From Paraburkholderia bryophila (lineage in GTDB: Bacteria > Pseudomonadota > Gammaproteobacteria > Burkholderiales > Burkholderiaceae), in assembly GCF_003269035.1 (NCBI RefSeq), contig NZ_QLTK01000045.1, positions 1 to 42,885 of the forward strand: a DNA stretch of 42,885 nucleotides, written 5' to 3'. The translations under genes were made by a program, and so were the position numbers. Below are positions 1 through 7,374 of this stretch, in pieces; position 1 is the stretch's first letter; each line of letters opens with the position of its first letter. The notes under the pieces are model-generated. The model was given only the letters and a program-made list of their open reading frames with translations, made no database searches and had not been told where the DNA came from.

Positions 1-248
1 GCCTCCATAGCTGCTCCGGTTGCTTCCGGCTGGAGCATTTGCCGGGCGGGGCTTGCACCCGCTGGAAAGCGCCACCTTTTCACGGCGCACACCCGTTGCG
101 GTCTGTCGACCCAATGCGACATTTAGGGCGGCTTTCAAGGTACAACGGCCGTTCGTCGATTCGCGACGGCCAATTCGAAGCGAGGCGGCCGCCTGGCGAG
201 GGAAACTGCGGAGGTATGGCTGTTTTGTGATGAGCGTCAGGCGCCGCT
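1..248. other. Left-edge stretch without a convincing gene
   Basis: Short open frames exist on the plus strand, but they are rich in Arg, Pro and Ala, have no recognisable family features and no clear ribosome binding site. I see no RNA gene or terminator. The stretch lies downstream of the minus-strand LysR gene and continues beyond the window. Confidence 0.5.
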
Positions 249-1142
249 TTAAGCCGCTAAGCCCCGGGCTTCGTGAAGAATCCATTTCGCAAATGCCTGT
301 AGTGGCTCTTCACTCAGCTCGATCGACTCAGCAAGAACGAGGCAGAAGTTTTTGGTAATCGCTTTGCCGTCCGGCCAAGGTGCGACCAGACGGCCTTGTT
401 CAAGCTCTGCCCCGATGTAAAGACGCGGCACCAATGCAACACCCAGGCCGACCAGCGCCGCCTCTATCAGCATGGAATGGAGGTCGTAACGTGCGCCAAC
501 CGCCGAATTGGTCAGCACGATGCCAGCCTCTTGTGCATAAAGCTGCCACGCGTCCGGGTTTTGTCGCCTGTGAAGGCGTGGCAGCTCATCTAGCGATATG
601 TTCGCACCGGCGTCGGCGAGGAGCGCCGGACTACAGACGGGCACAAGCACCTCCTCCAGCAGGTGATGTAGATGCATACCCGCCCATGCTGGATGCTCAA
701 AATGGATTGCTGCATCGAAACCGCTACCGGCAAGAATGAAGGGCTCCATACGCTCGGCGATATGCACGGTAATGTTCGGATGCATATTTCGAAAGCGTTT
801 CAGTCGAGGGATTAGCCAACGGGTGGCGAAGGTCGGAATGGCGGCGATATCAATGCTCACGCCCTCTTTGGGCTGCCCCATCAGATATAGGCTGTCCCGT
901 TCCAGCCGATCCAGAATCTCGCGAACCTGCACCGCGTATCGCGTGCCGTTGGGCGCAAGCCTCACCCGATTTCCAACGCGCTCGAACAGCGCGACACCCA
1001 AAAACGCCTCCAGGCGACCGATCTGACGACTGATGGCACCCTCGGTCAGCGCTAATTCCTCGGCCGCGCGGGCGAAGCTGCCGTGTCGAGCCGCAGCCTC
1101 AAAGGCCAGGAGCGCGGAATTGCTTGGAATCTTACGTCGCAT
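249..1142 (-). CDS. LysR-family transcriptional regulator (GcvA-like)
   Basis: A 297-residue LysR regulator, the normal length for the family. An N-terminal winged helix-turn-helix covers about residues 8-65 (ALLAFEAAARHGSFARAAEE, then ISRQIGRLE), followed by the linker helix and a periplasmic-binding-protein-like effector domain. The style of the HTH (two-residue variation on FEAAARHGSF) resembles the GcvA/AmpR branch. I start it at the ATG at 1142 (MRRKIPSN), because the frame's upstream ATG at 1193 adds 17 residues not usual for the family; 1193 remains possible. It is transcribed away from the three-gene set beginning at 1309, the classic arrangement for a LysR protein controlling its divergent neighbour. 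The effector is unknown; the neighbours suggest a small organic acid or lactone, which is inference. Confidence 0.9.
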   Translation of the reverse strand: MRRKIPSNSALLAFEAAARHGSFARAAEELALTEGAISRQIGRLEAFLGVALFERVGNRVRLAPNGTRYAVQVREILDRLERDSLYLMGQPKEGVSIDIAAIPTFATRWLIPRLKRFRNMHPNITVHIAERMEPFILAGSGFDAAIHFEHPAWAGMHLHHLLEEVLVPVCSPALLADAGANISLDELPRLHRRQNPDAWQLYAQEAGIVLTNSAVGARYDLHSMLIEAALVGLGVALVPRLYIGAELEQGRLVAPWPDGKAITKNFCLVLAESIELSEEPLQAFAKWILHEARGLAA

Positions 1143-1206
1143 TGAAGTCTCGCCGGATGGAATGCGTTCGACGCCAGCTTGAGAAAACATCACTGAAGGC
1201 TGACTT

Positions 1207-1220
1207 TATATCGCTATATA
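1207..1220. promoter_or_regulatory. Candidate LysR operator between divergent genes
   Basis: The intergenic region holds TATAT-CGCT-ATATA, a perfect inverted repeat with 5-base arms and a 4-base centre. It lies 65 bases before the LysR start at 1142 and 89 bases before the divergent gene at 1309. LysR proteins commonly bind short AT-rich dyads in such regions. The assignment is inferred from position and symmetry only. Confidence 0.4.
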
Positions 1221-1308
1221 CGCAGGAAACATCAGATTAGCATTACGTTACTGCAATGAACACGGATCGTTTGCAGCAATATGCCTAGCCGTCACGAAGG
1301 ACAATCTG

Positions 1309-1854
1309 ATGATCTACACCGTGGAATGCAGCTTCGCCGATCCCAACAGCGAAGCCGAATGGAACGACTTCTACAGCCTTGAAAAGCTGCCCGCCCTCAT
1401 CTCGGTGACTGGCTTTCACACGTCGCAGCGCTTCAAGTCGCTAAGCGAGGGTTGCCCGGTCTACCTGGCCGTCCACACGATTGACGGTCTCGATGTATTA
1501 AAGGGAGAGGAATATCGCCAGAAAGGCGGCGGCAATTTCGCAAGGTGGCAGCAACACATCACCGACTGGCACCGAAATCTCTACAGCGATATCGGCCTTG
1601 CGCCGGCGGTAAATGCTGACGAACTCCTCGTGCTTTGTGCAAACGGCCCTGAACCTTTGATCCAGATGGGCCTCACACCGTTGGCCATGCAAGCAGTTGC
1701 GCTGGAGAAGTTTCCGGAACGCCGTTGGCTCGCAAGAATGCCTCGGCGAAACGCTCAGCGTGTCGAGAGCATGTCTGAAGGCGTCCACCTCTACTCGCCG
1801 ATGACGGAACAGCTGATAAGCTCCCGCACCGTTTCGACCGGACAGGAAAAATAG
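1309..1854 (+). CDS. Hypothetical protein, probable dimeric alpha/beta-barrel (DABB-like) fold
   Basis: A 181-residue protein I cannot assign to a named family. The opening MIYTVECSFADPNSEAEWND, with a beta strand followed by an acidic helix and the phrase LPALISVTGFHTSQRF, looks like a ferredoxin-like DABB/EthD-type half barrel: strand, helix with W and Y, then 'v.Gf..a.rf'. Around residues 80-90 NFARWQQHITDWHRNLY is another aromatic helix. No signal peptide or membrane segment is seen. It is the first gene of a set in which a tautomerase-like gene follows after 7 bases and an MBL-fold hydrolase after that, so co-transcription is likely. DABB proteins often act on aromatic or polyketide-like small molecules, so a catabolic accessory role fits; the specific reaction is unknown. 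Confidence 0.75.
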   Translation: MIYTVECSFADPNSEAEWNDFYSLEKLPALISVTGFHTSQRFKSLSEGCPVYLAVHTIDGLDVLKGEEYRQKGGGNFARWQQHITDWHRNLYSDIGLAPAVNADELLVLCANGPEPLIQMGLTPLAMQAVALEKFPERRWLARMPRRNAQRVESMSEGVHLYSPMTEQLISSRTVSTGQEK

Positions 1855-1861
1855 GTCCGCG

Positions 1862-2188
1862 ATGCCCAATGTCACTTTCTATATTTCTACGGGGCAAATG
1901 CCATCTGATGAGAGGCTTGCCGAGCTGTCCCGCGACTGCGTCGAACTCTGTACGAGTGTCCTTGAAGCGGCGCTCGAAAACGTTCATGTCATCTATGTCG
2001 ACGTTCGCCGTGGGCACGGACATCCCGTCTTCGCGGAAGTCAAATATCGCCTTGAGACGTTTCGCACGCCTTCGGTAATGAACCAGTTCATGGAAGCCTT
2101 GGACGACGCCATTGCGCGCTGCACTGGTCTCACGGCGCGCATCCGTTGTTTTGGTTATGCCGCGTCGAACATTCACGCCCGCAATTAG
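1862..2188 (+). CDS. Tautomerase-like protein (4-oxalocrotonate tautomerase superfamily)
   Basis: A 108-residue protein beginning Met-Pro-Asn-Val-Thr-Phe. In the tautomerase superfamily the initiator Met is removed and Pro1 is the catalytic base, so the Pro directly after Met is the key visible feature. The remaining pattern (strand, long helix with LAELSRDCVELCTSVLEA, then a strand VHVIYVDV) matches one beta-alpha-beta unit and a partial second one, as in CHMI/MIF-sized members rather than the 60-residue 4-OT type. It sits 7 bases after the DABB-like gene and 21 bases before the MBL hydrolase, so it should be co-transcribed. Substrate unknown; keto-enol isomerisation or dehalogenation are family possibilities. 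Confidence 0.7.
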   Translation: MPNVTFYISTGQMPSDERLAELSRDCVELCTSVLEAALENVHVIYVDVRRGHGHPVFAEVKYRLETFRTPSVMNQFMEALDDAIARCTGLTARIRCFGYAASNIHARN

Positions 2189-2209
2189 GAAGTCTTCTGG
2201 AGAAGAGTT

Positions 2210-3055
2210 GTGTCCACCATCACGTTTCCAAGTCAGCGAGCCGGGGATTTCACGATCACCGCAATCAGCGACGGCTACCTCACCGCTAGCCTGGACTTCC
2301 TCTCGAATATCGACTCGTCCGAGGCCTCCAGAATGCAAAGTGATGCAGGGCAGAAGGAGCCGTCCGCCGTACATATCAACTGCTATGTGGTACGCGGAGC
2401 GGGCCGCACAATTCTCATCGACGGTGGGGCGGGAGGCATCAAGCAATGGGGCGGCCGCCTGAGAACCAATTTATCGCTTGCTGGCATCGATCCAGCCGGG
2501 ATCGACACAATCTTGCTCACACACGCCCATCCCGACCACGTCGGAGGACTGGTGGACACAGCCGGACAAATTACCTTTCCGAATGCGGAGCTTGTTGCTC
2601 ATCAGCGAGAGGTCGCATTCTGGCAGGACGACGGAAATCTAAGTCATGCCAGCGAGCGTGCCCGCGGTAACTTCCTGATCGCGCGTCAAGTGTTCGACGG
2701 CTACCGCGACAGGCTGCGCACTTTCGATGAGGGGGAAGTGCTTCCCGGTATCAGAGCGATGCCGCTACCGGGACACACAGATGGACACTCCGGATATCTT
2801 TTCGAATCCCCTGATCAGGGCCTGCTTGTTTGGGGAGATATTGTTCATTTTCCTCACATCCAGATTAAACGGCCAGACGTATCGATTGCATTCGATCAAG
2901 ACCCCTCGCTGGCAGCCACCACACGATCACGGCTTCTGGACCTGGTCAGTTCGGAGGGACTTTTGATCGCAGGTATGCATTTGGGGGAACTCGGCTTCGC
3001 GCGAATCAAGCGAACGAGCGGGAGCTACGGTCTGCTTTACGAGACCGAAGCATGA
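2210..3055 (+). CDS. MBL-fold metallo-hydrolase
   Basis: A 281-residue metallo-beta-lactamase-fold enzyme with a GTG start. The signature THAHPDHVGG (HxHxDH) lies near residue 105, preceded by the family's TILIDGG strand. Further ligands are visible in LPGHTDGHSG (His) and in VWGDIVHF (bridging Asp). The length and spacing resemble the AttM/AiiB-like lactonase and related hydrolase subgroup. A two-zinc centre hydrolysing an ester, lactone or thioester is expected from the family. As the third gene after DABB-like and tautomerase-like proteins it may open a lactone or cleave an ester produced in the same small pathway; this is inference. Acyl-homoserine-lactone hydrolysis is possible but nothing here shows it. 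Confidence 0.88.
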   Translation: MSTITFPSQRAGDFTITAISDGYLTASLDFLSNIDSSEASRMQSDAGQKEPSAVHINCYVVRGAGRTILIDGGAGGIKQWGGRLRTNLSLAGIDPAGIDTILLTHAHPDHVGGLVDTAGQITFPNAELVAHQREVAFWQDDGNLSHASERARGNFLIARQVFDGYRDRLRTFDEGEVLPGIRAMPLPGHTDGHSGYLFESPDQGLLVWGDIVHFPHIQIKRPDVSIAFDQDPSLAATTRSRLLDLVSSEGLLIAGMHLGELGFARIKRTSGSYGLLYETEA

Positions 3056-3502
3056 GGCCGCGCACAGAAGTAACTATGTCTGATACCACTCCGGCACTTG
3101 CACTGGAGCAACTACGAACACTGCGATGCAGTGACAACAGCCGTGGCCGCTTCGCGCTTATTAAGGGACATTCTCACTGCACTAACGGAGCGGCCGCTTC
3201 GGCCGATGAAGGAGTGTTTGTCTTTGTCAATCGGATGGCCGGTTACGGGGTGAAGCCGACGCTTGAACGTCCGAGGGACGACGCATGCGAACGGCGGCTC
3301 TTGGCCGACTGCAGAAGTTCGTCGCCGGTCGACGATCAACCTCCCCAGCCCAGCTCCGAATTTCCGCGTTCGACTCTTCTCTGACACTCGGTACTCGGCC
3401 GTCTCAACGTCTCCAGTCAGAGTTCAACAGTCGCGCAAATGGTGGTGCGTCGACGAAGGCAAACGGCTGGAGCTGGTCCGCGCCCGCCCACGCCCCGAGC
3501 TA
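3056..3502. other. 447-base gap without a supported gene
   Basis: Overlapping open frames occur on both strands, including one starting at 3076 (MSDTTPALALEQL...), but none has family features over its length and they look like products of high GC content. The start at 3076 could be the 5' fragment of a decayed gene. A GC-rich inverted sequence near 3190 (CGGCCGCTTCGGCCG) could form a hairpin after the MBL gene but lacks a T tract. Confidence 0.45.
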
Positions 3503-4462
3503 TCAACCGTCCATTCTCAAGTCGCGCATACCGCGACCGAGTTTCCGGCGAAGAAGATTCCTCAACGTCGAAGCGTCAGCGTATCCAACGCGCTCGGCCA
3601 CGATGTCGAGGCCGCAACCGTCCAGGACGAGTTGACGCGCTCGCTGGACGCGCAGGTCTTGAAAGAACGCCAGCGGCGATTTGCCGAGCACGAGTTCCGT
3701 CCTGCGCTGCAAGGTGCGCGTATGGACGTGGAGCGCACTCGCCGCATCCTGCAGTGAGAAACCGTTCGACAGATTGTCACGTGCCCATCGCTCAAAACGC
3801 TCGACCAGCGGATCGGCGTGCGCCAAATAGTCCGGGATGATGTATTGTGCCTGCGACGTACGGTTGTCAATCAGCAAAAAACGGGCGACCAGCGTTGCAA
3901 GTTCGGGGCTCACCTGCCGCACGAACCAAAGCGCGAGATCAAGATGACCCATAGCCGCGCCCGCCGTGACGATGCCGTTCGAACTTACGACCATGCGTGA
4001 ATCGTCCAGCCGGACCGCCGCATAACGCTCGCGGAACAAGGGTGCGAGCGACCAGGTGGTGGTCGCGTCTTCGCCGTCCAGCAGTCCGCTGTCGGCGAGC
4101 ACGAACGTGCCGATGCACGCCGCCGCGATACCGATTCGCTTTTCCCGCCACGCTCTCAGACGCTTCTTTGCCTCGACGACATCGCGCCGCTCGAGTGCGG
4201 CGAGCACCGCGTCGCGAGTCTTCGCGTTAAGCGCCGGCATCACAATCCAGTCCGGCCTGCCGATAGCGCCCACGGGCGCAACAGCGATCCGCAAACCCAT
4301 GGCCGTGCGGATCTGCCGCGTGAAACCCACGACTTCGATCTCAAGCGGCCCGCGGGCGGCGCCGCCGGCCAGCGCGAGTTCGTTGGCGGTCGAGAACGTG
4401 TCGAGCAGGGTCGCGAGTCCGGTGTCGAATACGCCATCCAGCGCAAGTATGCCGATCTTCAT
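3503..4462 (-). CDS. GlxA-family AraC-type transcriptional regulator
   Basis: A 319-residue regulator with an N-terminal DJ-1/PfpI-like domain (about residues 1-190, starting MKIGILALDGVFDTGLATLL and containing the nucleophile-elbow-like AAACIGTFVLADSGLLDG) and a C-terminal AraC helix-turn-helix domain (about 215-315, with FSLQDAASALHVHTRTLQRR and the second HTH near IVAERVGYADASTLRNLLRR). This is the GlxA layout. Such regulators often control amino-acid-derivative or small-molecule pathways. It is divergent from a MAPEG gene and a GNAT acetyltransferase gene, and a near-perfect 11-base-arm palindrome begins directly at its start codon, suggesting autoregulation. The effector is not known. 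Confidence 0.9.
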   Translation of the reverse strand: MKIGILALDGVFDTGLATLLDTFSTANELALAGGAARGPLEIEVVGFTRQIRTAMGLRIAVAPVGAIGRPDWIVMPALNAKTRDAVLAALERRDVVEAKKRLRAWREKRIGIAAACIGTFVLADSGLLDGEDATTTWSLAPLFRERYAAVRLDDSRMVVSSNGIVTAGAAMGHLDLALWFVRQVSPELATLVARFLLIDNRTSQAQYIIPDYLAHADPLVERFERWARDNLSNGFSLQDAASALHVHTRTLQRRTELVLGKSPLAFFQDLRVQRARQLVLDGCGLDIVAERVGYADASTLRNLLRRKLGRGMRDLRMDG

Positions 4463-4495
4463 GTCGTAAATGAACCTGATATTGTCATTTGCGAC
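4463..4495. promoter_or_regulatory. Palindromic operator at the GlxA-type regulator start
   Basis: Arms GTCGTAAATGA (4463-4473) and TCATTTGCGAC (4485-4495) are inverted complements with one mismatch in 11, separated by 11 bases. The left arm abuts the ATG of the minus-strand regulator, so a protein bound here would block its transcription, and it could also affect the divergent gene at 4588. Binding by the adjacent regulator is inference. Confidence 0.55.
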
Positions 4496-4587
4496 TATAG
4501 CTCCGACGCGGCGCGATGCCTAGAATCAAGTTCATCGAATCGGGCTCATCGTGAGTCCGGACATTGCGAAACAACGCCCAACAACAC

Positions 4588-4995
4588 ATGCAATCGACTC
4601 CTGAACTGGCTTGCCTCGCCATCGCCGCTGCGGCGAAGGCGCTCATGTGGGTGCCTTATATCCTCGCGCGGATCGCTACCAACGGGCCACTGCGCGCGCT
4701 GGGTAATCCCGCATCGTTCCTGCCAGGCGATCCGGCCTGGGCACAACGGGCGAAGCGCGCTCACGCCAATGCCGTCGAGAACCTCGTGGTGTTCGCCCCG
4801 CTCGTGCTCATCGCAGCGGCGCTCGGCGTCTCAACGGGGGCGACTGTCGTTGCGGGCAAGGTCTATTTGCTGGCGCGACTGGTTCACTATGTCGTCTACG
4901 TGGCGGGCGTGCCGGGCGTTCGCACGCTCGCTTTCCTGACCGGCTTCGGTGCCACCGTCGTGTTCGCACTGACGATCTTCGAACACGCGGTCTGA
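4588..4995 (+). CDS. MAPEG-family membrane protein
   Basis: A 135-residue integral membrane protein with about four hydrophobic segments (near residues 4-24, 62-82, 85-108 and 115-135). The phrase RAKRAHANAVENLVVFAPLVL is the hallmark of the MAPEG superfamily, whose bacterial members include uncharacterised relatives of microsomal glutathione transferases. I choose the ATG at 4588 (MQSTPEL); a TTG at 4564 would add eight residues. A GNAT gene follows about 40 bases downstream, so the two may be one unit opposite the GlxA-type regulator. Substrate and activity cannot be read from the sequence. Confidence 0.85.
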   Translation: MQSTPELACLAIAAAAKALMWVPYILARIATNGPLRALGNPASFLPGDPAWAQRAKRAHANAVENLVVFAPLVLIAAALGVSTGATVVAGKVYLLARLVHYVVYVAGVPGVRTLAFLTGFGATVVFALTIFEHAV

Positions 4996-5035
4996 TCACA
5001 AGCGTCCGGCGGGCGTCCTCCACAAGAGAAGAACC

Positions 5036-5734
5036 ATGAACAGAATCGATGCAGACAGACTCGACAATCCCGCGTGGGAAGCACTCACCTCGAAGCAAGC
5101 CCGACTCGCCGCGGGCGACGGCCTTGCGCGCCGCTTTTTTCCGTCGATCGCCCCGTTCGCCGCCGTGGAGCGCTTGACTGGAGACGCGCTGGAACAGCTT
5201 GCCGACTTGCTCGCTCCGGGAGAGTCGGTTCTGCTTCAGGCGCTGACCGATGTATCGTCCATTGCGATTGCGGCGGGTCTGCGCGCAGAGAAACTCTTCG
5301 ATATCTTGCAAATGACCGACGCGCACACGATGGAATCAGGCGACATGGACGATGTGGAACGTCTGAGCGCAGCCGACGCCGAAGATATGATTGCACTGGC
5401 GGTTAAGACCAACCCCGGGCCATTCGCGCAACGCACCGTCGAGACAGGTCAGTACATCGGTTTGCGCGATAAAGAACGCCTTATCGCGATGGCTGGTGAA
5501 CGCATGCGGCTCGACGGCTTCGTCGAGATCAGCGCGGTATGCGTGGACAATAACTATCGCGGTCAAGGCATCGCTGCCCGTCTGATGAATATCCTTCGCG
5601 CCGAGATACGCAAGCGCGGAGACGTGCCGTTTCTACACGTACGCGCCGACAACGCGACGGCAATCGGGCTTTATCGCCGCATGGGCTTCGAAGACCGGCG
5701 TGCCTTCGCGCTATATCGGTTGACACGAGGCTGA
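5036..5734 (+). CDS. GNAT-family N-acetyltransferase
   Basis: A 232-residue protein whose C-terminal half is a clear GNAT domain. The acetyl-CoA pyrophosphate-binding motif appears as NNYRGQGIAARLMN (R/Q-x-x-G-x-G/A) near residue 180, preceded by the strand VEISAVCVDN and followed by LHVRADNATAIGLYRRMGF, the usual end of the fold. The N-terminal half (about 1-110) has the arrangement seen in FR47-like proteins with an unrelated-looking first half. The acceptor is unknown; small amines and antibiotics are typical targets of the wider family. A start at the ATG after AGAGAAGAACC is well supported. It follows the MAPEG gene on the same strand. Confidence 0.9.
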   Translation: MNRIDADRLDNPAWEALTSKQARLAAGDGLARRFFPSIAPFAAVERLTGDALEQLADLLAPGESVLLQALTDVSSIAIAAGLRAEKLFDILQMTDAHTMESGDMDDVERLSAADAEDMIALAVKTNPGPFAQRTVETGQYIGLRDKERLIAMAGERMRLDGFVEISAVCVDNNYRGQGIAARLMNILRAEIRKRGDVPFLHVRADNATAIGLYRRMGFEDRRAFALYRLTRG

Positions 5735-5939
5735 AAGCGCCGGCGCCAATGCATTGATGGCGGCGCACTAATCGAGGTCGTCGCTTGTGAGCAACACGTC
5801 GGTCGCCACGACTTTGGCTTCTAGTCCGTCGTTGCGGTTCGCCTGCAACACGAGCCAGCCCTGGATTGGTGCCGGACATTTGGCAACCACGAGTATTGTG
5901 CGAATTCATTGGACGTGTCGCGGCACCAACGAATGAAAG
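5735..5939. other. Intergenic DNA between the GNAT gene and the IS110 remnant
   Basis: No gene is supported in these 205 bases. The right part may already belong to the left non-coding end of the truncated IS110 element, since its exact end cannot be defined without a second copy. Confidence 0.4.
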
Positions 5940-6371
5940 GGACTTCCCCGTCCCGTGGCGGCGGTGGAAGCCGCAAATCTGCATCAACGTACCATGATGA
6001 AGTTTGAACGCCCAACGAACGCAAACATAAGGGGAAGTCCGTGCCTGTTGTCACCGCCGGAATCGATCTTGCCAAGAGCGTCTTTGCGGTTCACGGATTG
6101 GATGAAGCCGGCAAGGCCGTATTGATCAAACCGCGCGTCTCACGCGATCAACTGCTCGCACTGATCGCCCAGTTGCCGCCCTGTCTCATCGGCATGGACG
6201 CATGCTCAGGTGCACACCACTGGGCACGGATGTTCCAGCAGTATGGTCACGCGGCGAAGCTGATGGCGCCGAAACTCGTTGCGCCATACCGGATGTCGGG
6301 CAAGCGTGGCAAGAACGACGCAGCAGATGCCGCGGCAATCTGTGAGGCAGTGACGCGCCCCAGCATGCGTT
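5940..6371 (+). mobile_element. 5' part of an IS110-family element, truncated by an IS6-family insertion
   Basis: This stretch contains the leader and the first third of an IS110 recombinase gene. A perfect 10-base inverted repeat (GGACTTCCCC at 5940-5949 and GGGGAAGTCC at 6031-6040) brackets about 80 bases directly before the start codon. In characterised IS110-group elements the non-coding left end specifies a structured bridge RNA, so this leader could be the remains of one. The element is cut at 6372 by the inverted repeat of an IS6-family element, and the rest of the recombinase is not found on the far side, so sequence has been lost. Confidence 0.7.
6041..6371 (+). pseudogene. IS110-family DEDD recombinase, N-terminal fragment
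   Basis: About 110 residues from a GTG start carry the RuvC-like DEDD domain of IS110 transposases: AGIDLAKSVFAVHGLDEAGK holds the first Asp, LIGMDACSGAHHWAR the acidic residue of the second motif, and KRGKNDAADAAAICEAVTRP the motif with the last two Asp. Similarity stops right after TRPSMRW, where a full-length protein would continue through a coiled-coil spacer and a serine-containing Tnp20 domain. The open frame runs on into the IS6-family inverted repeat, so the tail is foreign. A full protein is usually over 300 residues, so this copy is inactive. Confidence 0.85.
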
Positions 6372-7203
6372 GGCTCTGTCAAGTTGGCGGGCGTAGGCTA
6401 CCTGTTTACCCAAAACGTAGTTATCCTTATCAGACAACTTTCTCGAATGCGCCAGTAACGGTCCAACTATGCCATGTGGTGAAGCGTTCCTTTAGTGTGG
6501 CGCGATGGCATGCCGCGTTCATCTGATGTCTGGGCAACGCGAAGTGCTGCCGGATCGGGCCGAAGCATGAGAGAAACGCCTGCGTGCGACGCGCATCGCG
6601 AAAGCCGCACATCTGGCGTTCGCGCCTGCGAGTCGGCTGATGGCTGTTCTCGGCACGGTTGTTCACGCGTGCAGCTGCCTTGACGAAAACGTGCTTCACA
6701 TGAGCGAGCTCGGGAATATCAGCCATCGCCGCCGGATAGCTGCGCAGCTGGTCGGTAACGATCTTGCGCGGCACCGGGTTTGAACGCAGCACCCTCCTGA
6801 AGAAGCGCTTTGCCGCAGCTTTGTCGCGCCGCTTTTGCACCAGCACGTCGAGTTCGGCACCGTGCTCATCGACCGCTCGCCATAACACATACGGCTCACC
6901 GCGCAGCGTCACGAACATTTCGTCCAAATGCCATGTGCTGCCCGGCTTGCGCCGCGCCGCTTTCGCGCACTGAGCGAATCTGGTGCCGAACTTGTCGCAC
7001 CAGCAACGGATCGTTTCGTACGTGACCACGACACCACGCTCAAGCAACAGCTCCTCAATGTCGCGCAGGCTCAGGCTAAACCGGAAATACCAGCGAACCG
7101 CACAGCTGATAACGACGGCGGGGAAGCGGTGGCCGTGATAAAGGGATTTTCTCTTCTTCATCACTTCATTCTACCGCTGCCTCCCCATCAACCTAACAGC
7201 GCC
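6372..7203 (-). mobile_element. Complete IS6-family insertion sequence
   Basis: The 832-base element has imperfect terminal inverted repeats: GGCTCTGTCAAGTTG at the left end and GGCGCTGTTAGGTTG as the reverse complement of the right end (12 of 15 identical). It encodes one transposase on the minus strand. No matching 8-base target duplication is seen (CATGCGTT on the left, GGCCAGAG on the right), which fits a later deletion or IS6-type cointegrate rearrangement. A decayed relative in the same orientation lies at 18605-19329. Confidence 0.8.
6430..7164 (-). CDS. IS6-family DDE transposase
   Basis: A 244-residue transposase of normal IS6 length with no internal stops. The N-terminal helix-turn-helix region includes VISCAVRWYFRFSLSLRDIEELLLERGV, the family hallmark. 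The DDE catalytic residues are visible in TWHLDEMFVTL (first Asp), IVTDQLRSY (second Asp) and NNRAENSHQPTRRRER (Glu), so the enzyme may be active. The last 20 or so residues diverge from what I expect of the family. IS6 transposases work by replicative transposition, forming cointegrates resolved by host recombination, and commonly leave pairs of direct copies flanking cargo, which matches the layout here. Confidence 0.93.
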   Translation of the reverse strand: MMKKRKSLYHGHRFPAVVISCAVRWYFRFSLSLRDIEELLLERGVVVTYETIRCWCDKFGTRFAQCAKAARRKPGSTWHLDEMFVTLRGEPYVLWRAVDEHGAELDVLVQKRRDKAAAKRFFRRVLRSNPVPRKIVTDQLRSYPAAMADIPELAHVKHVFVKAAARVNNRAENSHQPTRRRERQMCGFRDARRTQAFLSCFGPIRQHFALPRHQMNAACHRATLKERFTTWHSWTVTGAFEKVV

Positions 7204-7342
7204 GGCCAGAGCCCAGCCGGTTCCGCCGCAATAAGAATTGCAGGACACGCAAATGTAATATGATAAGGAATGCATATTCTGTAACGAGTAAAACTGGTCG
7301 ACTGCAGTTTGGCCAGTGCACATGTCATCTGGCGCCTCTCAA

Positions 7343-7358
7343 GGCGTCGTCAACTTGC
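7343..7358 (+). repeat. Orphan IS6-type terminal repeat
   Basis: GGCGTCGTCAACTTGC matches the left end of the decayed IS6 copy at 18605 (GGCGTTGTAAACTTGC) at 14 of 16 bases, with further similarity just upstream (TCAA before it in both). It stands alone, 17 bases before the left end of the next IS, and is best read as a leftover IS end from nested insertions. Confidence 0.4.
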
Positions 7359-7374
7359 AGAAAGTGGAATCAAA

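Noticed and set aside
1673..2446. Minus-strand open frame of 257 codons across the tautomerase-like and MBL genes
   Set aside because: It has no motif, no ribosome binding site, and overlaps three genes with clear features.
6364..7211. 8-base target duplication around the intact IS6 element
   Set aside because: CATGCGTT on the left and GGCCAGAG on the right do not match, so no duplication can be claimed.
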